Shown piece after piece: positions 17,405 through 25,215 of a DNA stretch of 64,000 bases. The notes beneath the pieces are model-generated. The model did not search any database, had not been told where the DNA came from, and saw only the letters and a program-made list of their open reading frames with translations. A program made the position numbers and the translations under genes. The first letter of the stretch is position 1. Every line of letters starts with the position of its first letter. This DNA is from JALHNI01 sp044226365. Its GTDB lineage: Bacteria > Acidobacteriota > Terriglobia > Bryobacterales > Bryobacteraceae. The stretch covers positions 10,038 to 74,037 of the forward strand of contig JBGAHE010000021.1 in the NCBI GenBank assembly GCA_044226365.1. Reading direction: 5' to 3'.

Positions 17405-19684
17405 ATGTTTGGTTGCCTGCTGGCTGCGCAGGACGACCGCTCGCGCGCGATGCAGTTTCTCGAGAAGAACTGCCAGAAGTGTCACCAGAACTTCGGCAAC
17501 CCCAGCGTGGAGCTGTGGGACAAGGTGCTGGACAAGCTGACCACTGGGCGAATGCCGCCGCCGGGCGCGCCGCAACCGGCCAAGGCCGACGTGGCTGCGG
17601 TGACGGCGTGGATCGAGCGATTGCCGGGGCGCCCGAGCGTGTCGTCGGATCCGGGGCGCGTGGTGTCGCGGCGCTTGAACCGGGCTGAGTATAACCAGAC
17701 AGTGCGGGACCTGCTGGGCGTATCCTTGCGCCCGGCCGACGAGTTTCCGCTTGACGATGCGGGTTATGGGTTCGACAACATCGGCGATGTGCTTTCGGTT
17801 TCGTCGTTGCTGATGGAAAAGTATCTGGCCGCGGCGCGGCAGCTTTCTGCGGTAGCGGTGTATGGGGCGAGCGCCCCTGCCAAGCCGACGAAGCTGGTGC
17901 GCTTCATGACGAAGAAATCCCAGGACGATCCCACGCCGAATGCGCTGCCGTATTCCTATCGCGGTGCGATCTGGGGGACGTTCGACTTCCCCGTCGCCGG
18001 TGAGTACGAGTTCCGTATGCGCGTCGGAAACTATCGGCCGCGCGGCACCGGTAAGCGCATGATGGAGCTGTTCCGCAAGCGCACGCTGACCGCGGGGGAG
18101 CAGAAAGAGATGCTGGAGCTCGCGCGTCAGGAGTATCCGCCGACGCGGATGGTGATGACCTTGGACGGCGCCCCGATTCTGACGGAAGACGTCGAGGGCA
18201 ACATCGACTATCAGTACGCCCATGGCGAGTCTATTGCGCGGGTGAAGGTGAACGCGGGCGAGCATGCGTTCCGCGCGTCGTTTCCAGAGTTCGCCGCCCT
18301 GGCGAATCCACGCGAGAACGTCAATACCGACGGCCGCCGGAAGTTGTTTATTGACTACGTGGATATCGTGGGTCCGTTCACGACGCAGGCGGAGGTCACC
18401 GAGAGCCGGAAGCGCCTGTTCGTTTGTGCGGAGAAGACGCCAGCCTGCGCGCAGAGGATTCTGGGTACGGTTGCGCGGCGAGCTTATCGGCGGCCGGTGA
18501 CGCCGACAGAATTAGACAAGCTGAGCCGTTTGGCGGCAATGGTGCGCGACTCGGGCGACTCGTTCGAGGAGAGCATTCGCGTGGGCTTACAGGCGATTCT
18601 GGTGTCGCCGAATTTTCTTTTCCGCGTGGAGCCGGCGACGACTTCGGCGGTGCCGGTCAGCGAGTATGATCTCGCGTCGCGGCTCTCGTACTTCCTGTGG
18701 AGCAGCATGCCCGATGAGGAACTACTGCAGGCCGCCGAAGCCGGGCGCTTGCGGGCGTCGCTGGCGAGCCAGGTGGGTCGCATGTTGCGCGACGATCGCA
18801 GCGATCAGTTCGTGGAGAATTTTGTGGGCCAGTGGTTGGGCTGGCGCCTGATGGAGAAGCGCCGGCCGGATCCCGCGAAGTTCCCCATCGTCGATGATGA
18901 ACTGCTGGAGGCGATGCGGCGCGAGACGTTTCTCTTCTCGCGTGCGGTGATGCGTGAGGATCGCAGCGTGCTCGATTTTCTCGATGGCGGGTTCACTTAT
19001 CTGAACGGGCCGCTCGCGCGGTTCTATGGCGTGCCCAGCGTGAAGGGGGAGGCGTTTGAGCGGGTGGAGTGGACAGACACGCGACGGGGCGGGGTGATGA
19101 CGCAGGGTTCCGTGCTGACGCTCTCGTCCTACGCGACGCGGACCTCGCCGGTGCTGCGCGGACGTTGGGTGCTGGAGACGTTGCTGGGAACGCCGCCCCC
19201 GCCGGCCCCGCCCGATATCCCGGCGTTGCAGGAAGCGAATCTGGGCACGGCGGCCTCGCTGCGCCAGCGCCTGGAAGCGCATCGGGCCAACGCGCGTTGC
19301 GCGGTGTGCCATGACCAGATGGACCCCATTGGTTTCGGCCTGGAGAACTTCGATGCTTCGGGTGCGTGGCGCGAGAAGGACGGGCAGTTTGCCATCGACA
19401 GCTCGGGCCGGTTCTCAGATGGCGCGTCCTTTCAGGGGCCGGCGGAATTGCGGCGCGTGCTGAAGGGGCAGTCGCCGCTGTTCGTGAGGAATTTGAGCGA
19501 GAAGCTGCTGACCTACGCGCTGGGGCGCGGCGTGGAACCAAGCGATCGGGTGCTGCTGGATCGCATGGTGAAGCAGGCGTCCGAGAACGGCTACCGCTTC
19601 TCGACGATGGTGAGCGAAGTGGTGGCGAGCCCCGCGTTTCAGATGCGCGGCCGCAGCGAGGGAGGGAAGCTTGCGACAAGGTAG
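17405..19684 (+). CDS. DUF1587/1592/1588/1585 protein with cytochrome c motif
   Basis: 759 residues. A heme c site, CQKCH (23-27), near the N-terminus is followed by DUF1587 (SRRLNRAEYNQTVRDLLGVS), DUF1595/1592 (LASRLSYFLWSSMPDEELL), DUF1588 (GVMTQGSVLTLSSYATRTSP) and DUF1585 (LSEKLLTYALGRGVEPSD). This set is typical of planctomycete and acidobacterial surface or periplasmic proteins paired with DUF1552; no reaction is known. The ATG at 17405 leaves a clipped signal peptide. An in-frame ATT at 17381 preceded by GCGAGG would give a complete one (MYRRFAVLMFGCLLAAQ), so the true start may be non-standard. Confidence 0.87.
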   Translation: MFGCLLAAQDDRSRAMQFLEKNCQKCHQNFGNPSVELWDKVLDKLTTGRMPPPGAPQPAKADVAAVTAWIERLPGRPSVSSDPGRVVSRRLNRAEYNQTVRDLLGVSLRPADEFPLDDAGYGFDNIGDVLSVSSLLMEKYLAAARQLSAVAVYGASAPAKPTKLVRFMTKKSQDDPTPNALPYSYRGAIWGTFDFPVAGEYEFRMRVGNYRPRGTGKRMMELFRKRTLTAGEQKEMLELARQEYPPTRMVMTLDGAPILTEDVEGNIDYQYAHGESIARVKVNAGEHAFRASFPEFAALANPRENVNTDGRRKLFIDYVDIVGPFTTQAEVTESRKRLFVCAEKTPACAQRILGTVARRAYRRPVTPTELDKLSRLAAMVRDSGDSFEESIRVGLQAILVSPNFLFRVEPATTSAVPVSEYDLASRLSYFLWSSMPDEELLQAAEAGRLRASLASQVGRMLRDDRSDQFVENFVGQWLGWRLMEKRRPDPAKFPIVDDELLEAMRRETFLFSRAVMREDRSVLDFLDGGFTYLNGPLARFYGVPSVKGEAFERVEWTDTRRGGVMTQGSVLTLSSYATRTSPVLRGRWVLETLLGTPPPPAPPDIPALQEANLGTAASLRQRLEAHRANARCAVCHDQMDPIGFGLENFDASGAWREKDGQFAIDSSGRFSDGASFQGPAELRRVLKGQSPLFVRNLSEKLLTYALGRGVEPSDRVLLDRMVKQASENGYRFSTMVSEVVASPAFQMRGRSEGGKLATR

Positions 19685-21011
19685 TTCAATAGACCGGCGG
19701 ACATTGTTGCGCGGCATGGTGGGCCTGCCCATGCTGGAGGCCATGCTTCCGGCGTTGGCCGCGGCCACGAAGGCGCCCTGCCGCATGGCGTTTCTCTATG
19801 TGCCGAACGGCATCATGATGGACCAGTGGATGCCGAGCGCGCCGGCGGGTTCGTCGCCGCTGGGTGCGCTGCCCCGCGTGTCCGCGGCCCTCGAGCCCTT
19901 CAGGAACGATGTGCTGTTATTGGGCGGGTTGACGCAGAATAACGGGCGAGCCCTGGGCGATGGTCCGGGCGACCACGGCCGCGCGGGCGCGAATTATCTG
20001 ACGTGTGCGCATCCGAAGAAGACCAACGGCCGCGATCTTTATGCGGGCGTGTCAGTGGATCAGGTGGCGGCGCGCCATCTCGAAGGCAAGACGAAGCTGG
20101 CTTCGTTGGAACTGGGTTGCGAAGAAGGCGTGCAGGGCGGCAGTTGCGACAACGGCTATAGCTGCGCGTACAGCAACAGCATTTCCTGGCGAACGCCTTC
20201 GATGCCCAACCCCGTGGAGATTCGTCCGCGAGCGGTGTTTGAGCGGTTGTTCGGCTCGGCGGACCGCGAGCGCGACCCGGTGAAGCGGGCTCGCCAGGCG
20301 CGTTATGACCAGAGCGTGCTGGATCTCGCGCTGGGCGATGCGAAGAGTCTGTCGGCCAAGCTGGGCGGCGCGGATCGCCGCAAGCTGGATGAGTATCTGA
20401 CGTCGTTGCGCGAGGTGGAGAAGCGCATTCAGGATGCCGAGCGGAACCCGACGCCGATGCCGAACGTGGCCGCGCCGGATCGCAGCGTGCCGACCGACTT
20501 TGGCGAGCATGCGCGGATCATGATGGACCTGATGACGCTGGCGTTTCAGACGGACCAGACGCGCGTGGTGACGCTGTTGCTGGCGCTCGAGCAGAGTCCG
20601 CGGGCGTATCCGGAAATCGGGATCCCGGAGGCGCATCACGGCTTGACCCATCATCAGGGCGATCCGGAGAAGATCAAGAAGGTGATCGAAATCAATTGCT
20701 TCCACATGAAGCAGTTCGCGTATCTGTTGGGCAAATTGAAGGCGACGCCGGACGGCGATGGGACGCTGCTCGATCATGTAATGGTGACCTACGGCAGCGG
20801 CTTGAGCGACGGCAACGCGCATGATCACGCCGACTTGCCTTTGGTGTTGGCGGGGCGGGGAAGCGGTTCGCTTAAGCCGGGCCGCGTGGTACGGCATCCG
20901 AAAGAAACGCCGATGGCGAACCTGTTCGTCTCGATGTTGGATCGGATGGGTGTGCCGGCTGAGAGGTTGGGCGACAGCAGTGGGCGCCTGAACGAATTAT
21001 CGGATCTGTAA
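19671..21011 (+). CDS. DUF1552 protein with Tat signal
   Basis: 446 residues from a TTG start with GGAGGGAAGC upstream, overlapping the DUF1592 gene by 14 bp. The N-terminus DRRTLLRGMVGLPMLEAMLP is a Tat-type signal with twin Arg, so it is exported folded. VPNGIMMDQWMP, LLLGGLTQNN and DHGRAGANYLTCAHPKKTNG are typical DUF1552 stretches. GIPEAHHGLTHHQGD and MVTYGSGLSDGNAHDHADLP are rich in His and Asp and could bind metal; the family has weak similarity to alkaline phosphatase/sulfatase folds. Its pairing with DUF1592 is conserved in many phyla. Function unknown. Confidence 0.88.
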   Translation: MRQGSSIDRRTLLRGMVGLPMLEAMLPALAAATKAPCRMAFLYVPNGIMMDQWMPSAPAGSSPLGALPRVSAALEPFRNDVLLLGGLTQNNGRALGDGPGDHGRAGANYLTCAHPKKTNGRDLYAGVSVDQVAARHLEGKTKLASLELGCEEGVQGGSCDNGYSCAYSNSISWRTPSMPNPVEIRPRAVFERLFGSADRERDPVKRARQARYDQSVLDLALGDAKSLSAKLGGADRRKLDEYLTSLREVEKRIQDAERNPTPMPNVAAPDRSVPTDFGEHARIMMDLMTLAFQTDQTRVVTLLLALEQSPRAYPEIGIPEAHHGLTHHQGDPEKIKKVIEINCFHMKQFAYLLGKLKATPDGDGTLLDHVMVTYGSGLSDGNAHDHADLPLVLAGRGSGSLKPGRVVRHPKETPMANLFVSMLDRMGVPAERLGDSSGRLNELSDL

Positions 21012-21030
21012 AGGGTATCCTGGAGGCCGG

Positions 21031-22251
21031 ATGACGATCGTCGATCATTTGGCCTGCTCTTACACTGGAACCCGCTACGAGGCGGGCCAACTGCACAATT
21101 TGAGCGCGGAGGGTTGGCCGCTGCTGGTGCGCTACGACCTGGCGAAGGCGCGCGAGAGTTGGAACCGCGAGTGGATTGCCGATGGTCCGCGGAGCATGTG
21201 GCGCTACGCGCCGGTGCTGCCGGTGCGCAATCCGGCCAACATCGTGTCGTTGGGCGAAGGCTGGTCGCCCTTGGTGCGGACGCCGCGGCTGGCGCAGGCG
21301 GTGGGCTGCGATCAACTGTGGGTGAAGGACGAGGGCATCAACCCCACGGGGAGCTTCAAGGCGCGCGGCCTTTCGGCGGCTATCTCCATGTGCAAGGAAC
21401 TGGGCGTGCGGAAGGTGGCGATCCCTTCGGCCGGCAATGCGGCGAGTGCGATGGCTGCCTACGCAGCCGCGGCCGGGATGGAAGCCCACATTTTTATGCC
21501 GCAGGACGTGCCGCAATCGAACTACATCGAATGCAAGAGCTTTGGGGCGCACGTGACCCTGGTGAACGGGCTGATCAGCGACTGTGCGCGAATGGTCGCC
21601 GAGCGCAAGGATCGCGAAGGCTGGTTCGAAGTGAGCACGCTGAAGGAGCCGTATCGCATCGAAGGCAAGAAAACGATGGGGTACGAACTGGCTGAGCAGA
21701 TGGGCTGGGAACTGCCGGACGTGATCTTCTATCCGACCGGCGGCGGCGTGGGCATGATCGGGATGTGGAAGGCGTTCGATGAGATGGAGGAGATGGGCTG
21801 GATCGGGTCGCGGCGGCCGAAGATGATTGCCGTGCAGGCCACCGGCTGTCAGCCGATCGTGCGGGCGTTCGAGCAGGGGACCGAACGTAGTGAGTTCTGG
21901 CAGAATGCGACGACGGTCTCGAGCGGCTTGCGGGTGCCGAAGCCGCTGGGCGACTTCCTCGTGCTGCAAGCAGTCCGTCAAAGCAAGGGCACGGCCATCG
22001 CGGTGACGGACGAGGAGTCGTTGGACGGGGGCGTGGAATTGGCGAAACTCGAGGGGATGTTTGTGGCGCCAGAGGGCGCTGCGTGCGTCGCGGCGTGCCG
22101 CAATTTGTTAAATTCGGGCTTTTTGAAGCCGTCCGAGCGGATCGTGATCTACAACACGGGGGCCGGGCTCAAGTACTTAGAGGCTTACGCGACGCGTTTT
22201 CCGCGTTCGTCCGGGGCGGGCGATTCGCTTTCCATGATCGCGCCCCGCTAG
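21031..22251 (+). CDS. thrC: Threonine synthase
   Basis: 406 residues. The PLP lysine is in NPTGSFKARGLSAA, the phosphate-binding loop is GGGVGMIGMWKA, and SAGNAASAMAAYAAAAGM is the Asn-containing cofactor loop. It converts O-phosphohomoserine to threonine. The start is ATG with TGGAGG upstream. It lies 19 bp after the DUF1552 gene and may share its transcript, but is metabolically unrelated to it. Confidence 0.9.
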   Translation: MTIVDHLACSYTGTRYEAGQLHNLSAEGWPLLVRYDLAKARESWNREWIADGPRSMWRYAPVLPVRNPANIVSLGEGWSPLVRTPRLAQAVGCDQLWVKDEGINPTGSFKARGLSAAISMCKELGVRKVAIPSAGNAASAMAAYAAAAGMEAHIFMPQDVPQSNYIECKSFGAHVTLVNGLISDCARMVAERKDREGWFEVSTLKEPYRIEGKKTMGYELAEQMGWELPDVIFYPTGGGVGMIGMWKAFDEMEEMGWIGSRRPKMIAVQATGCQPIVRAFEQGTERSEFWQNATTVSSGLRVPKPLGDFLVLQAVRQSKGTAIAVTDEESLDGGVELAKLEGMFVAPEGAACVAACRNLLNSGFLKPSERIVIYNTGAGLKYLEAYATRFPRSSGAGDSLSMIAPR

Positions 22252-22292
22252 AATGGTGAGAGAAGTGCTCCCGCTTCAGTGTTAAACCGTCT

Positions 22293-23759
22293 ATGCTCAA
22301 GAACGTCCTCCTTTTGATGGCTGTCGCTTTGTGTGCGATGGCGCAGAATTCCGTGAAGTTTGGCTCGTATTTGGGCACCGACCTTTACGACACGATTACC
22401 GCTTCGGCGGTGGATAAAAACGGCAACATCTGGGTCACAGGATACACAACCTCCGACCAGTTTCCGCTCGCGGGGGATGCCTTCCGCAATACGTCGGGTG
22501 GCTTGCGCGAAATCTTTTTGGTGCGCATCGATCCCACCAAGAGCGGTAACGACGCGTTGACTTATTCGAGTTATATCGGCGGCGATGGACTGGACGAACC
22601 GCTAGCGCTGGCGGTGGACGGCGACTACGTCTACATGTGCGGCGTGACGACGTCAACGAATTTTCCTGTGGCGGGCAACGCGTTCCAAGGCGCCCCCGGT
22701 GGTGATCGCGACGCGTTCGTACTGAAGCTCGATCCGCGCGTGGGCGGCGATCCGGGAATGGTGTATTCGACGCATTTGGGCGGAACCCGAGCGGATGCCT
22801 GCAATACCCTGACGGTACGCAACGGACTGGTCTATGTGGGCGGCTACACGGCCTCCGAGAAGTTTCCGACGACGGCGGGCGCATTTCAGGGCTCGCAGAT
22901 CGGTGGCTGGGACGCCTGGGTGGCGGTGCTGAACATGAACGCCACGAATGCGGCAGATTCGCTGGTCTATGCCACCCGCTTGGGCGGTGAGGGAACAGAC
23001 ACGACGACGGCGGTGACGGCGGATGCGCAGGGCGTGGTTTATGTGGCGGGCTATACGGCGTCGCAGGGCTTCCCGGTGAGTCCGAGTGCGCCGCAGCGCG
23101 CCTTCCGCGGCGTCAGCGATTTGTTCCTGGTGCGGGTGGATCCCAAGCAAGGCGATTCGGTGTATTCGACCTTGTGGGGCGGTAGTGATGCGGACGTTCC
23201 CCTGGCCATTACGCTCGACTCCACGGGCGCGGCGATTGTGGCGGGCTACTCGCTTTCGAACAACTTCCCGACGACATCGGGATCGGCGCAGGCGGCGCCG
23301 GCGGGTCGCGGTGACGCCTTCGTGATGCGCGTGCGGCTGGATCCGAGCACGGCGGAGCCGATTCTCTACTCCACGCTGCTGGGCGGCGCGGCGGGCGATG
23401 TGGCGCAGACGGTCGCCGTCAATGCGCAGAACGAAGTGTTTGTGGCGGGCTATACGCTCTCGACGGATTTGCCGCTGCGCGGGGACAGCTTACAGCGGCA
23501 GAATAATGGCGTGGTCGACGGCTTTATCGCGAAGGTACTGCCGACGGCGCCGGCCGGTACGGCTATCGCTTATACGACGTATCTTGGTGGTGGCGGTCAG
23601 GACTCGATTGGCGGTCTGACGGTGACGAATTCCTGCGAGGTTACGGTAAGCGGGTTTACGTCGAGCTCGAACATCGCCTTGTCAGGAAACGCTTATCAGA
23701 CGGAGCTGAAAGGCTATGCCGACGGCTTTGTGCAGCAGATCAACCTTTGCCCGCGGTAG
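22293..23759 (+). CDS. SBBP-repeat beta-propeller protein, secreted
   Basis: 488 residues with a signal peptide (MLKNVLLLMAVALCAMAQN). The body is about seven repeats of 55-65 residues, each with a core like VYVAGYTASQGFPVS then FLVRVDPKQGDSVYSTLWGG. These are SBBP repeats, common in acidobacterial surface proteins and predicted to form a beta-propeller. No catalytic motif is visible; a role in binding at the cell surface is a guess. The 3' end overlaps the convergent udk by 20 bp. Confidence 0.85.
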   Translation: MLKNVLLLMAVALCAMAQNSVKFGSYLGTDLYDTITASAVDKNGNIWVTGYTTSDQFPLAGDAFRNTSGGLREIFLVRIDPTKSGNDALTYSSYIGGDGLDEPLALAVDGDYVYMCGVTTSTNFPVAGNAFQGAPGGDRDAFVLKLDPRVGGDPGMVYSTHLGGTRADACNTLTVRNGLVYVGGYTASEKFPTTAGAFQGSQIGGWDAWVAVLNMNATNAADSLVYATRLGGEGTDTTTAVTADAQGVVYVAGYTASQGFPVSPSAPQRAFRGVSDLFLVRVDPKQGDSVYSTLWGGSDADVPLAITLDSTGAAIVAGYSLSNNFPTTSGSAQAAPAGRGDAFVMRVRLDPSTAEPILYSTLLGGAAGDVAQTVAVNAQNEVFVAGYTLSTDLPLRGDSLQRQNNGVVDGFIAKVLPTAPAGTAIAYTTYLGGGGQDSIGGLTVTNSCEVTVSGFTSSSNIALSGNAYQTELKGYADGFVQQINLCPR

Positions 23760-24363
23760 TCGCGGCGCGAACGCAGTCCAGCACTTCGTTCACTGATTTC
23801 TCAATGCTCTGATCGCCGGGCAGGATCAGGTCGGCATGCGCGGCAGTGGGCCAGACGTGCTCGTAAGCCATGGGCCGGACGGTCTCGTGATATTGCTGCG
23901 TGACCGACTCGGCGGAGCGTTCGCGTTCGACGACGTCGCGGTGGAGACGGCGATCAAAGCACAAGCCATCGGGTGTCTCGACGAAGACCTTCAGGTGGCT
24001 GAGCGCGCGGATTTCCGGGAAGTGAAGCGCGAAGATCCCTTCGAGGATGACGAATGAAGGCGGGGCGAAGTGCTCGGTGTACGGCGCGCGCGAATGGGTT
24101 TCGAAACGATAGACCGGAAGTTCGACAGGCTGTCCGCGAGAGATCGCGGTAAGCTGCTCGATGAGCAACTGGCGATCGAGCGCGTCAGGGTGGTCGTAGT
24201 TAAAGGCACAGCGTTGCTCGAACGAGAGGCCGGTGAGTTCTCGATAGTACGAGTCCAGGGAAACGACGGCGGCGGGCGCGGGAAGCCGATCCGCGAGATG
24301 ATGCGCGAGGTAGCTTTTCCCAGCCCCTGAGGGGCCCGCGATGGCAATCAGGTAAGGCTGCAA
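23740..24363 (-). CDS. udk: Uridine kinase-like protein
   Basis: 207 residues. The P-loop is GPSGAGKS (9-16), VVSLDSYYREL supplies the catalytic Asp region, and FNYDHPDALD and PVYRFETHSR are the family's nucleoside-site stretches. ILEGIFAL is the Walker-B-like strand, and RRLHRDVVERERS belongs to the lid. It phosphorylates uridine or cytidine in pyrimidine salvage. It may share a transcript with the genes upstream on the same strand. Confidence 0.88.
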   Translation of the reverse strand: MQPYLIAIAGPSGAGKSYLAHHLADRLPAPAAVVSLDSYYRELTGLSFEQRCAFNYDHPDALDRQLLIEQLTAISRGQPVELPVYRFETHSRAPYTEHFAPPSFVILEGIFALHFPEIRALSHLKVFVETPDGLCFDRRLHRDVVERERSAESVTQQYHETVRPMAYEHVWPTAAHADLILPGDQSIEKSVNEVLDCVRAATTAGKG

Positions 24364-24378
24364 CCTGAACAGTGTAGC

Positions 24379-24690
24379 TTAGGTTTCGGCCAGGGCGGCA
24401 CGGACATCCGCCGCGAAGCGCCGAAATGTCGCGACTTCTTCGGGCGTGGCCTGCTGGCGCTGGTCCTTCAGCGTGAAGTAGGCTTTCTCGCCACTCCAGG
24501 TGACGACGGCGAAGCCCTGCTCGGTGAATTTGCAGACGGAACCAATCGGCCCGAAGCCGGGGGGATCAGTGCGGCTCCGCTCGACCAGGCACACGTAACC
24601 GTCACGAGTGAGAACGAAGTAGCTGGACAGGTCCGCGGGAACGAATCCGATCTGCGCCTCGAGCAAGCGCTGCAGTTGACGTTCGAGCAA
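24379..24690 (-). CDS. Hypothetical 103-residue protein
   Basis: Begins at a TTG 6 bases after the DUF151 stop, so it is probably translated from the same mRNA. It has no signal peptide or membrane helix. The middle is beta-rich with two Cys (YVCLVERS, GSVCKFTEQGFAVVTW) and the end is helical (TPEEVATFRRFAADVRAAL). I do not recognise a family. It could be a small accessory of the nuclease-like protein upstream, judging by position only. Confidence 0.65.
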   Translation of the reverse strand: MLERQLQRLLEAQIGFVPADLSSYFVLTRDGYVCLVERSRTDPPGFGPIGSVCKFTEQGFAVVTWSGEKAYFTLKDQRQQATPEEVATFRRFAADVRAALAET

Positions 24691-24696
24691 GCGGCC

Positions 24697-25182
24697 CTAC
24701 ATCTTGTAGCGGCCGAAGTCTTCGTCGTTCAACTGTTCGAGCCAACGGCGCAGCTCTTCGTTATTGTTCTTGTCGCTGGCCGTGGTGACCATCTTCGAGG
24801 TTTTCAGAACCTGATCATCGACGTAGATCGGACAATCGAGCCGGAGCGCGAGCGCCAAAGCGTCGCTGGGCCGGGCATCCACCGAGACGGATTCGCCGCC
24901 TTTGTCCATCCAGATGAGTGCGTAGAAGGTGTCGTCCTTTAACTCGTTGACGACAACCTTCTGAACGGTGACGTCGAGCCCCGTGACAATGGTCTTGATC
25001 AGATCATGGGTCATCGGGCGCGGCGTGGAGACCTTCTCAATCTCGAGCGCAATGGCGTTCGCTTCATACACTCCCACCCAGATGGGGAGAATCGTATCGC
25101 CAGCCACGTCGCGAAGAATCACGATGGGCATTTGAGTGACGGGATCCATCATCAGAGTCCGAATTTTCATTTCGACTTCCAT
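24697..25182 (-). CDS. DUF151 bifunctional nuclease-like protein
   Basis: 161 residues with AAAGGA before the ATG at 25182. MPIVILRDVAGDTILPIWVG, EANAIALEIE and RPMTHDLIKTIV are hallmark DUF151 stretches, and VDARPSDALALALRLDCPIYV is its most conserved region. Plant and Mycobacterium relatives are reported to have RNase and DNase activity. It lies 33 bp downstream of the virion gene block on the same strand, so read-through from that block could express it. Confidence 0.9.
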   Translation of the reverse strand: MEVEMKIRTLMMDPVTQMPIVILRDVAGDTILPIWVGVYEANAIALEIEKVSTPRPMTHDLIKTIVTGLDVTVQKVVVNELKDDTFYALIWMDKGGESVSVDARPSDALALALRLDCPIYVDDQVLKTSKMVTTASDKNNNEELRRWLEQLNDEDFGRYKM

Positions 25183-25215
25183 CGGGATTTCCTTTCACTT
25201 CCAATTAGAGCATCT

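Noticed and set aside
16733..18265. 510-codon minus-strand frame opposite the quinoprotein and DUF1592 genes
   Set aside because: Arg/His-rich shadow with no domain pattern; the real genes on the plus strand have heme and propeller motifs.
25183..25215. Phage attachment site at the end of the virion block
   Set aside because: No matching direct repeat was found by eye near 38934-39149 and there is no tRNA at either end.
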